The translations under genes were made by a program, and so were the position numbers. From positions 1 to 26,273 of the forward strand of contig JAGBGW010000019.1 in assembly GCA_017935825.1 (NCBI GenBank): a DNA stretch of 26,273 nt. The letters are read 5' to 3'. Positions 1 to 6,475 of this stretch are shown here, piece after piece. Below the pieces are notes generated by a model. The model was not told where the DNA came from and made no database searches. It worked only from the letters and a program-made list of their open reading frames with translations. The DNA comes from Clostridia bacterium. GTDB taxonomy: Bacteria > Bacillota > Clostridia > Christensenellales > Maliibacteriaceae. How positions within the stretch are numbered: the stretch's first letter is position 1; each line of letters opens with the position of its first letter.

Positions 1-245
1 CCGCTTGCCTCTTTGACCATAAACTCACCAAGCTTGGTGTGTGCGGTATGAAGGCCGGGGGTGTCGATCAAAACCATCTGATACCCCTCACGGGTGACAA
101 CACCGCGAAGGTTGGTGCGTGTGGTCTGTGCCTTGGGCGACACGATGGATACTTTTTCGCCGACCAGCGCATTGACAAGCGTGGATTTACCCACGTTGGA
201 GCGACCGCACAGCGTTACAAAACCGGAACGATAAACGTTTTCCAT
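1..245 (-). CDS. era: GTPase Era, N-terminal part (runs off window)
   Basis: This is the first 81 residues of Era, a GTPase that binds 16S rRNA and helps assemble the 30S subunit. The G1/Walker A motif GRSNVGKST lies at residues 14-22, the switch I region with QTTR follows at about residues 40-43, and the G3 motif DTPG is present near residue 62. Era usually has GRPNVGKS, so Ser in place of Pro is a small deviation. The C-terminal KH domain would lie outside the window. The ATG at 243-245 is preceded by CAGGAG with a 6-base gap, which supports the start. It follows ybeY by 24 bp and is probably the last or a late gene of the yqfC-era transcript. Identification is firm although the gene is incomplete. 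Confidence 0.93.
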   Translation of the reverse strand, partial: MENVYRSGFVTLCGRSNVGKSTLVNALVGEKVSIVSPKAQTTRTNLRGVVTREGYQMVLIDTPGLHTAHTKLGEFMVKEAS

Positions 246-269
246 GAAATACTCCTGATTCTAACGAAA

Positions 270-713
270 TTATTCTCTTGGAAGACCGATGGCAGTCATG
301 GCCTTCTCTTCTTTTTCACGCATGACGGCACGTTCTTCCTCCGTCATATGGTCATACCCCACAAGGTGCAGTGCGCTGTGGGCGCAAAGGTACGCAGTTT
401 CGCGCAGGATGCCGTGACCAAACTCCTCGCCCTGATCCTTTGCGCGCACCATGTACACCGCCATATCACCGATATGGGGACGGCGGCCTTCCGTCTCGTT
501 GGGGAAGGAAAGTACGTCCGTGGGTGCATCGACATTTCTGAAATCACGGTTGAGGGTATGGATGGTCTGTTCATCACAGAGCAGAACGCTCACATCACCA
601 CGGGTAAAACCTTCTTCTTTCAGTGCCGCGCGGATGCCTTTTTTAATATAACCTTTCAGCTGACGTGTGATTTCAACGTCATCCTGCTGATTTTGGATCT
701 GAATACGGATCAA
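270..713 (-). CDS. ybeY: Endoribonuclease YbeY (16S rRNA maturation)
   Basis: YbeY is a zinc-dependent single-strand endoribonuclease needed for 16S rRNA 3'-end maturation and late 70S quality control. The family's metal motif H-x3-H-x5-H is visible as HSALHLVGYDH at about residues 112-122. The typical segment with DVLSFP lies before it. The frame stays open upstream to 773, but that part overlaps pgpH and has an unnatural Arg/Asn-rich sequence. I place the start at a TTG (711-713), because AGGAGG sits 9 bases before it inside the end of pgpH and no ATG or GTG is available near it. The resulting 147 residues match the family's usual length. It is only 4 bp from the pgpH stop, so the two are probably translationally coupled. 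Confidence 0.93.
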   Translation of the reverse strand: MIRIQIQNQQDDVEITRQLKGYIKKGIRAALKEEGFTRGDVSVLLCDEQTIHTLNRDFRNVDAPTDVLSFPNETEGRRPHIGDMAVYMVRAKDQGEEFGHGILRETAYLCAHSALHLVGYDHMTEEERAVMREKEEKAMTAIGLPRE

Positions 714-717
714 ATTG

Positions 718-3087
718 TTATTCCTCCTGCAATTCCTGCGGGATCTGGACGTTTTGCATCGGCTGCTGTACAAGTGCCTGCACGGGCTGTACGGGGATCT
801 GTGCCGTTACGGAAGGTGCCGACGGGCTCTTGGGCAGATCGGGATACTCGATGCGCTCGTGATAAGTGCTGGACAAAGTCTTGATGAAGGACTCGATCAG
901 AATGCCCAGATCGCGAAGCGTCAGAGGCGAAGCGTCCAGCTGACCGTCCGCAAGTTTGCCCCGAACCAGCTTTTCAACCAGTTCGCGAATTGCCTCGGGG
1001 GTGTGCTCACGAAGCGTGCGGCTTGCTGCCTCAATGGTATCTGCAAGCATGATGACCGCCTCCTCCTTGGTCTCGGGACGAGGACCGGGATAGCGGAACG
1101 ATGCCTCATTGACGGGCGGCAGGCCCTGTTCCTGGGCAAGCTTGCTGGCCTTGCCGTAGAAGAAGGCGGCCAACGTATCGCCATGGTGGGAACGGATCAC
1201 GTTCTGGATGGGTCTTGGAATACGATAGCGCTTTGCAATCGCCACACCGTCGGTGACATGGCTTCGCAGAATCATCGCGGAAAGGTCAGGTGAGATATGA
1301 TCATGGGGATTGCCCGGACCCACCTGATTTTCCTTAAAGAACACGGGGCGCTTCATCTTGCCCACATCGTGGTAGTAGGCAGCGGTTCGTGCAAACAGCC
1401 CGTCCGCACCGATGGCATCGGCAGCCTGCTCTGCCAGATTGGCAACGACGATGCTGTGATGATAGGTGCCCGATGCTTCCATCAAAAGTTTTTTAAGCAA
1501 AGGCTGATTGGGGTTGGAAAGCTCCATCAGCTTCATGGGGGTCAGCAGGCCAAACAGATTTTCCCAGAAGGGCATGACACCCAGGCACAGCATGCCCGAA
1601 AGCACACCCGAGCCGATGCCGTATGCAATGCAGGGCAGGTAATTGCCCGTGGACTGACTGCGCGCCACAAGGAAGTAGATGCCTGCAGTGACCACGCCGC
1701 CCAGCGCACCGGACACGAGCATGGTGCCGCGCTGGATCTGCTTATGTCCGCTTCGAAGAATGAAGACGCTGACGCAGCCGCCGATCGCGGTAGCAAGGGT
1801 GACATTGAGCGTATTGGCATTGACGATCTGTCCACCTTCGCCTGCCATCATACCCACAAGGAAGGATGCGGCGATGGCAACGGCAAGGCCGATGCGCTCA
1901 CGCAATGCCACCGTCACCACAATGCCGCAGGCGGCAACGGGTGCAAGGCGGATATCCGCCAGCTGGCACAGGTAGGATACGATCATCACCACGCAGAACT
2001 GAGCACAGATCATCCAAAGATGCTCTCTGTCCTTCAAAAGCGTGCGGTGGAATTGTACGATATAAATTGCAAGAAGACCGTAAGTCAGCACCACAAAGCC
2101 GATGGTGGAAAGATACAGCGACCAATCCAGCCGATCGCTTCGAAGAAGATTCAGGCTCTTCAAAACTTCGTACTGTGCTTCGGTGATGCGCTTACCCTCT
2201 TCAACGATGATCTCGCCCGATTTGAAGGTGACAGGGGTCACCGACTCAATGGCGCGCTGACGTGCAGCTTCCAAAGCTTCGGTATCAAGCAGAAGGTTTG
2301 CCTTCACATATTGGCGAACCGCGCAAAGTGCAAGGGCGCGAAGGTCGTCATTCAAAGAAGGAAGACTTGCTGTGAAGTCGGCCATGATAGTGTCATAGGC
2401 AGAAGAAAGCAAACTTTCCTTGACACCTGTTTTCATGGTTGCTTCCACGCAGGAAGTAAGGATTCTGCAGTAGACTTCCAGATCCTCATTGGAAAGATCA
2501 AGAATGCAGCGCACCTGCTGCGTGGTGGTACCTGCAGGCAGCATGCGCGCAAGGCTCTGCAGGAAGGAATCCTCATAAACAAATTCTGCCGTGTCCACGG
2601 TAAAATCTGCCGCCGTCACATCGGAATCGGGATTTCGTTCAAGTTCCGCAGCGACCAGCTTGTTCAGTTCCTGCTGGCGCCAGCGCTCCACCTCATCGGC
2701 GGCCGTTTCGCGGACCATGCGACAGGATTCCGCAAAGGCATCCATTCCGCTCATGGTGTCAACCATTGCCTGCTCGTCCTCGGTATAGCGCACGTCAACC
2801 GCTGCCACAGCTTCATCGATCAGCTTCTGTGTGGAAACCGTATCTTCAATTTCACGGGTGGCCTTGATGGTTTCAGGTGCAACATCGTCCATCTGCAGGT
2901 CGTAGCGCTTGGGCTGTACGCTCATCAAGATCAGTACAATGGACACAATGATCGCCACTGCCGCAGGGGTAAGCAGCTTCCAGTCCCATTCCTTATTCTG
3001 ACCCATCAGCGTGCGCCGAATGATCTGCATGCGCAGCTTTAACTGTTTTAAAAACTTGCCAAGCGACTTAGTCTGTTCTTGTTTCAT
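718..3087 (-). CDS. pgpH: 7TM-HD family cyclic-di-AMP phosphodiesterase PgpH (YqfF)
   Basis: About 789 residues with the architecture of PgpH/YqfF, membrane enzymes that hydrolyse c-di-AMP in Firmicutes. After a cytoplasmic N-terminus there is a membrane helix (LLTPAAVAIIVSIVLILM, near residues 40-60). A long extracellular 7TMR-HDED-type region follows, then a block of about seven membrane helices (roughly 310-510) and a cytosolic HD domain. HD residues visible are TYHHSIVVANL (about 540), YYHDVGK (about 572) and SHHGD further on. The tail after the HD domain is rich in Pro, Gln and Val. I chose the ATG at 3085-3087, which overlaps the end of phoH by 20 bp. A GAGGAG lies 13 bases upstream, a little far. 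An earlier ATG at 3168 would add residues that look like shadow coding of phoH. Confidence 0.93.
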   Translation of the reverse strand: MKQEQTKSLGKFLKQLKLRMQIIRRTLMGQNKEWDWKLLTPAAVAIIVSIVLILMSVQPKRYDLQMDDVAPETIKATREIEDTVSTQKLIDEAVAAVDVRYTEDEQAMVDTMSGMDAFAESCRMVRETAADEVERWRQQELNKLVAAELERNPDSDVTAADFTVDTAEFVYEDSFLQSLARMLPAGTTTQQVRCILDLSNEDLEVYCRILTSCVEATMKTGVKESLLSSAYDTIMADFTASLPSLNDDLRALALCAVRQYVKANLLLDTEALEAARQRAIESVTPVTFKSGEIIVEEGKRITEAQYEVLKSLNLLRSDRLDWSLYLSTIGFVVLTYGLLAIYIVQFHRTLLKDREHLWMICAQFCVVMIVSYLCQLADIRLAPVAACGIVVTVALRERIGLAVAIAASFLVGMMAGEGGQIVNANTLNVTLATAIGGCVSVFILRSGHKQIQRGTMLVSGALGGVVTAGIYFLVARSQSTGNYLPCIAYGIGSGVLSGMLCLGVMPFWENLFGLLTPMKLMELSNPNQPLLKKLLMEASGTYHHSIVVANLAEQAADAIGADGLFARTAAYYHDVGKMKRPVFFKENQVGPGNPHDHISPDLSAMILRSHVTDGVAIAKRYRIPRPIQNVIRSHHGDTLAAFFYGKASKLAQEQGLPPVNEASFRYPGPRPETKEEAVIMLADTIEAASRTLREHTPEAIRELVEKLVRGKLADGQLDASPLTLRDLGILIESFIKTLSSTYHERIEYPDLPKSPSAPSVTAQIPVQPVQALVQQPMQNVQIPQELQEE

Positions 3088-4078
3088 TGTATCTGCGTCG
3101 CTCCTCTCTACGTTTCTCATGTCGATCATATGCCTGAATGATCGACTGGACAAGTTCATGACGGACAACGTCCTTGTGGGTCAGTTCCACGATGGAGATG
3201 TTGTCCACGCCGCGAAGCACGCGGCAGGCTTCCACAAGACCCGAGGGTTTGCCGTCAGGAAGGTCGATTTGGGTGATGTCGCCTGTTACGATCATGCGGG
3301 AACCAAAGCCCAGACGGGTCAGGAACATCTTCATCTGTTCGCGGGAGGTGTTCTGTCCTTCGTCAAGAATGATGAAAGCTTCGTTCAAGGTTCTGCCGCG
3401 CATGTAGGCAAGGGGCGCAACCTCGATGACACCGCGCTCGAACAAATTCTGGTAAGTTTCCATACCCAGCATGTCGTACAGTGCATCATACAGTGGGCGA
3501 AGGTAGGGGTCTACCTTGCTTTGCAGGTCGCCGGGAAGGAAACCAAGCTTTTCGCCTGCTTCCACCGCGGGACGGGTCAGGATGATGCGGGAGACTTCCT
3601 TATTTTTGAATGCCTTGACAGCCATGGCAACTGCAAGGTAGGTTTTGCCCGTACCTGCAGGACCGATGCCAAGAACAACCGTATTTTTACGGATGGCGTC
3701 AATGTAACGCTTCTGACCAGCAGTGCGGCACTTGACGGGCTTTCCTTTGTAGGTGACGGCAACCACGTCCGCCATAGCTTCGCCCACGGATTCGCCCTTG
3801 CCTTCCTGCACAAGCTCTGCCACGTAGCGGATGCGGCCGCGGTCGATCTGCTCGCCGGATGCTGCAAGCTCAAGCAGCTTTTCAACGACAATGCGCGCAG
3901 GCTCCAGCTTGTCCTCCGCTGCGCAAAGCAGGATCTCCCCTTCGCGCGTGACCATCTGTACGTCCAACTCTTCACAGATGATCTTTGCATTTTCGTCGTA
4001 ATTGCCAAAAAGCATACGAAGCTGATCCATGGATTCAACTTCAATGCGTTCAACCTTCGTTTGCTGTACTTCGCTCAT
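3068..4078 (-). CDS. phoH: PhoH-family ATPase
   Basis: A 336-residue PhoH-like P-loop ATPase. The Walker A motif GPAGTGKT lies near residues 138-145. The Walker B segment IILDEGQN is near residue 234 and is followed by QMKMFLTRLG and the sensor-like VTGD. TRPAVEAGEKLGFLPGD is characteristic of the family. PhoH proteins are linked to RNA metabolism and phosphate or stress responses, but the exact substrate is unsettled. The ATG at 4076-4078 overlaps the yqfD stop as ATGA, which implies coupled translation. A start further upstream at 4132 would lie inside yqfD and add non-conserved residues. The yqfD-phoH-pgpH-ybeY order is the standard Firmicutes arrangement. Confidence 0.95.
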   Translation of the reverse strand: MSEVQQTKVERIEVESMDQLRMLFGNYDENAKIICEELDVQMVTREGEILLCAAEDKLEPARIVVEKLLELAASGEQIDRGRIRYVAELVQEGKGESVGEAMADVVAVTYKGKPVKCRTAGQKRYIDAIRKNTVVLGIGPAGTGKTYLAVAMAVKAFKNKEVSRIILTRPAVEAGEKLGFLPGDLQSKVDPYLRPLYDALYDMLGMETYQNLFERGVIEVAPLAYMRGRTLNEAFIILDEGQNTSREQMKMFLTRLGFGSRMIVTGDITQIDLPDGKPSGLVEACRVLRGVDNISIVELTHKDVVRHELVQSIIQAYDRHEKRREERRRYNETRTD

Positions 4079-5241
4079 TGTGCATGCACCTCTTGTGTTG
4101 TTGCAAGTAAAAGTTTTGCCGTCAGCGTACATCGGATTTCGATTGTATCGCCGCGGATAGAGTATTCATAATCAGTATCGATCAATTCTGCATCTTCATG
4201 CATTTGCCGCATGGTTTGCGCAAGTGCAGATTGCTGCGCACGGAAAATCAATGTTTGTGTATCCGCCTGCTGTAACCGCGTACGTGTAGTGGTTTCAATG
4301 TAAATAGGCATTTGCATATTCTGCATTGGCAAATACTGGCGCGATACCATTTGGTCAAATTGAATAAAATCTTCCTGAAAGCTTTGAAGCGGCAGTTCCA
4401 GTTTGCCAATGAAAAGACTTCGCGCAGTATCGGTCACCGTGTCTTTGATCAAAAGATCATCTTTTTTAAATGTAAAGGTATCCGTGTAAAAAACTTGCGC
4501 TTGTATAATACCCTGTGCCCGAACACTGCGAACAAAACCTTCGCGTCCCGCCTGCCCCAAAATCAGAATATCGCCTTTTTGTACGATATCGCCCGCCTGC
4601 ACACATGCCGTACCGCTTGTAACAGCGATAGAAATGATCTGCGCATCGCACATTGCCACAAGATCGTTTCTGTCGCCCGACATATCCGGCGGCACCGGGA
4701 TTTCATGGCGAAGCTGCGCGTCGATGCAAAGTGTCACACCAACATCGTAAACCTCGGCAAAGCTAAGCTGTGGCAGTTGCAAAAGCAAAAGATCCCGCAG
4801 TGCTGACGTATCCAGCGTATGTTTTGCAATGGGAACCTTCACCTCTGCATCCTGCAAAACAGAACAGACCTGTGTTTGTACGGCAACCGGCACACCTGAA
4901 AGATCCAGTTTCCACACAAATTGTCCAAAAACGGATGCTGACAGAAGGCTTACAGCCAGCATGCAGCACAATCCCATATGCCGCCTTGTCCATGCTTTAA
5001 AACGCAATGCACCGCAAAGTTCCACACAAAACTTTACCTTGGGACGCGTACTGCAAAACTCCTGCAGCAATTCGATCCCATTTGCCGCAGTACAAAATCG
5101 CACGCCGTTTTTGAGGCGAACTGCATTCCACAGGGGAATGTTCTTTTTTCGGAAGGATTCCAATATTCGTTCCATTGGACACCCCTCCACTGTAATGATA
5201 CCATATCCGTACAAAAATCTCCACATTTGAAGCCATTTCAT
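4075..5241 (-). CDS. yqfD: Sporulation protein YqfD
   Basis: A 388-residue protein matching YqfD, a sporulation protein made in the mother cell of Bacillus and widespread in spore-forming Clostridia. The family's N-terminal features are visible: an aromatic MxxWRFLYGY-like start, GxxxERxL and the segment IPLWNAVRLKNG. A single membrane helix lies near residues 95-110 (GLCCMLAVSLLSASVFGQFVW). It is followed by a FtsQ/POTRA-like extracytoplasmic stretch and then a region containing GDIVQKGDILILG, which resembles lipoyl/barrel-sandwich sequences. The biochemical role is unknown. The start at 5239-5241 is 12 bp after yqfC. Base composition appears somewhat more AT-rich than the neighbouring phoH and pgpH by eye. 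It overlaps phoH by 4 bases. Confidence 0.9.
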   Translation of the reverse strand: MKWLQMWRFLYGYGIITVEGCPMERILESFRKKNIPLWNAVRLKNGVRFCTAANGIELLQEFCSTRPKVKFCVELCGALRFKAWTRRHMGLCCMLAVSLLSASVFGQFVWKLDLSGVPVAVQTQVCSVLQDAEVKVPIAKHTLDTSALRDLLLLQLPQLSFAEVYDVGVTLCIDAQLRHEIPVPPDMSGDRNDLVAMCDAQIISIAVTSGTACVQAGDIVQKGDILILGQAGREGFVRSVRAQGIIQAQVFYTDTFTFKKDDLLIKDTVTDTARSLFIGKLELPLQSFQEDFIQFDQMVSRQYLPMQNMQMPIYIETTTRTRLQQADTQTLIFRAQQSALAQTMRQMHEDAELIDTDYEYSIRGDTIEIRCTLTAKLLLATTQEVHAQ

Positions 5242-5253
5242 ACAAAAGCAACC

Positions 5254-5526
5254 TCACAATTCATCGGCAAGAAAACTGATTCGATCGATTTTACCGCAAA
5301 GGCATGTTTCTCCTGAATCGACAAAGGATACAACCAGATCCTCCCCGTCCACAAAAAGCCTGCCGCACATGGTTGCAAAAACCATACGTTCGCTTTGACA
5401 AAGGAGTAACCTCTGTCTACCCTGTAAAAGCAAGGTCTGCCGTGCAATCAGCGTAATACGCGGCAGGTCGCCTGCTGCATCTGCAGGAATATCAAAAAAT
5501 TGATTGAATCGCGTCATCATCGCCAT
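5254..5526 (-). CDS. yqfC: Sporulation protein YqfC
   Basis: A small 90-residue protein of the YabP/YqfC family, made during sporulation and always found next to yqfD. Family signs are FFDIPADAAGDLPRITLI at residues 8-25, a run of short beta strands, and the ending GKIDRISFL. Many relatives carry an 'IEN' strand after the first block; here it reads LLLQGRQRLLLC, so this copy is somewhat divergent. The start ATG (5524-5526) has AAAAGGAGG with 8 bases between; an in-frame ATG 33 bp further upstream lacks such a site. Just upstream a CATAAACT sequence resembles a sigma-E -10 element, but no clear -35 goes with it, so I do not list a promoter. Confidence 0.85.
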   Translation of the reverse strand: MAMMTRFNQFFDIPADAAGDLPRITLIARQTLLLQGRQRLLLCQSERMVFATMCGRLFVDGEDLVVSFVDSGETCLCGKIDRISFLADEL

Positions 5527-5594
5527 GCAAATCGCCTCCTTTTGGCAGTTTATGCGCACATGGCTTGGACGAATTCTTCCTGATTTTTTGCATG

Positions 5595-5627
5595 AAAAAA
5601 GACACTGAAAGAATTTTCAGTGTCTTT
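5595..5627 (-). terminator. Intrinsic terminator after rpsU
   Basis: A perfect 13-bp stem (5598-5610 with 5615-5627) closes a 4-base loop. Read on the minus strand it ends in six T residues (complement of 5595-5600). It lies 12 bp beyond the rpsU stop and separates rpsU from yqfC, so yqfC and the genes after it need their own promoter. Confidence 0.9.
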
Positions 5628-5638
5628 GTTTCATCTGA

Positions 5639-5812
5639 TTAATACTTGCGCTTACGTGCAGCTTCAGCCTTCTTCTTACGCTTTACGCTGGGCTTCTCAT
5701 AATGCTCTCTGCGGCGGATTTCAGCCATAACGCCAGCACGAGCACACTTACGCTTAAAACGTTTAAGGGCGCTTTCCAAAGATTCGTTTTCACCCACTCG
5801 GATTTCCGACAT
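5639..5812 (-). CDS. rpsU: 30S ribosomal protein S21
   Basis: A 57-residue bS21 reading MSEIRVGENESLESALKRF at its start and ending in a Lys/Arg-rich tail (VKRKKKAEAARKRKY). S21 binds near the 16S rRNA 3' end on the 30S platform and aids initiation. The motif RFKRKCARAGVMAEIRRREHYEKPS is shared across the family in pieces such as REHYEKPS. It is slightly too short to be found by a 60-residue cutoff. The ATG at 5810-5812 is preceded by an AAGGGGGTG purine tract. It forms its own transcription unit, with a consensus promoter upstream and an intrinsic terminator downstream, unlike the operon genes on both sides. Confidence 0.97.
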   Translation of the reverse strand: MSEIRVGENESLESALKRFKRKCARAGVMAEIRRREHYEKPSVKRKKKAEAARKRKY

Positions 5813-5892
5813 GTCCGTTACACCCCCTTACACGTGTTACTCCAAAATTGTCTCATTGAGACGTTCGTGCGACGAATTTCGCGCACTTACAC

Positions 5893-5921
5893 ATTATAAG
5901 ACTTCTGTCAGTTTGTGTCAA
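5893..5921 (-). promoter_or_regulatory. Consensus sigma-A promoter of rpsU
   Basis: Minus strand TTGACA (complement of 5916-5921), a 17-bp spacer, and TATAAT (complement of 5893-5898): both hexamers match the consensus exactly. The predicted transcript would begin near 5886, giving a leader of about 74 nt. That leader contains a small hairpin (GTCTC-3-GAGAC at 5850-5862) and an ACACGTGT palindrome at 5830-5837 close to the ribosome-binding site. Confidence 0.9.
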
Positions 5922-5948
5922 TATAATTTTTTCGAGCAAATAGCAAAC

Positions 5949-5981
5949 TTATGCCATCTGTTCGGTCATCTGCTTGCCGCC
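5949..5981 (-). repeat. Displaced second copy of the hit 3' end (33 bp)
   Basis: This 33-bp stretch matches 6110-6142, the last ten codons and stop of hit, at 30 of 33 positions. On the minus strand it also spells GGKQMTEQMA followed by TAA. The three differences are all third codon positions and synonymous (ACC/ACT, CAG/CAA, GCA/GCT). Similarity stops exactly at both ends of this block. It is not now attached to any open hit reading frame. It lies 28 bp upstream of the rpsU -35 element. Confidence 0.9.
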
Positions 5982-6109
5982 TCGTCCTCGCGGACTTCAT
6001 ATCACTCACCGCTTCGCAAGCTCACCGTTTCATTCATTTCGTCGCTCGTCCTCTTCGCAAAATTCCTTACGGCTTTTTGCGAGTTTTTCAAACGGCAAAA
6101 CATCAACGA
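5982..6109. repeat. 128-bp hairpin-rich segment between the two hit tails
   Basis: This non-coding spacer holds several inverted repeats: GTCC-4-GGAC at 5984-5995 (a GCGA tetraloop on the minus strand), GCTT-3-AAGC at 6011-6021 flanked by TCACC on both sides, and TCGCAAAA-12-TTTTGCGA at 6055-6082, which contains CCTTACGG. The composition differs from the flanking genes. It may be a small mobile or REP-like repeat, or the remnant of a larger element. No reading frame with a plausible start fills it. The rest of the hit-rpsU gap (5813-5948) holds the rpsU leader and promoter. Confidence 0.6.
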
Positions 6110-6451
6110 TTAAGCCATTTGTTCAGTCATCTGCTTGCCGCCAAGGACGTGCAGATGCAGGTGCAGAACGCTCTGTGCACCGTCGCGGCCGGTGTTGACG
6201 ATGAGGCGATAGCCGCTTTCTGCGATACCGACTTTTTCAGCCATGATGGCTGCAACGCGCATCATGTGACCCAGCAGAGCCTGGTCTTCATCGGTGGTGG
6301 CAGCAACGGATTCCACATGCTTTTTGGGCAGTACCAGCATGTGCACGGGTGCCTGGGGATTGATGTCGTTGATGACGACTACCTGATCGTCTTCGTAAAT
6401 ATGGGGGGACGGAATTTCGCCCGAGATGATTTTGCAGAAAATGCAGTCCAT
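6110..6451 (-). CDS. HIT family nucleotide hydrolase (HinT-like)
   Basis: A 113-residue histidine triad protein, the usual length for Hint-type purine nucleoside phosphoramidases. The triad H-x-H-x-H is at residues 97, 99 and 101 (HLHLHVLGG), with the middle His expected to be the nucleophile. A CxxC pair at residues 3 and 6 and a partner His are typical of the zinc-binding bacterial members. The segment DINPQAPVHMLVLPKKH is characteristic. The ATG at 6449-6451 has an AAGGAG site. It lies 24 bp after mtaB, as in many Firmicutes, where hit precedes rpsU. Its last ten codons plus stop are duplicated 161 bp downstream. The function in the cell is not well defined. Confidence 0.94.
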   Translation of the reverse strand: MDCIFCKIISGEIPSPHIYEDDQVVVINDINPQAPVHMLVLPKKHVESVAATTDEDQALLGHMMRVAAIMAEKVGIAESGYRLIVNTGRDGAQSVLHLHLHVLGGKQMTEQMA

Positions 6452-6475
6452 GTTAAAAATCTCCTTTTTGTTTTA

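Noticed and set aside
1297..3042. Long plus-strand open frame opposite pgpH
   Set aside because: It is antisense to a firmly identified gene, has a His/Cys/Gln-rich sequence unlike a real protein, and has no ribosome-binding site. Such frames arise because the genes rarely use codons whose complement is a stop.
3088..3168. Longer N-terminus for PgpH starting at 3168
   Set aside because: The added residues lie within phoH, do not resemble the family N-terminus and have no suitable ribosome-binding site.
5527..5590. Sigma-E promoter for yqfC
   Set aside because: A CATAAACT resembling the -10 is present, but no convincing -35 stands at the right distance. The regulation is expected from the family but not shown here.
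5982..6109. Transposon insertion sequence between hit and rpsU
   Set aside because: No transposase frame and no clear terminal inverted repeats pairing the two ends; at 128 bp it could only be a remnant or a miniature element.
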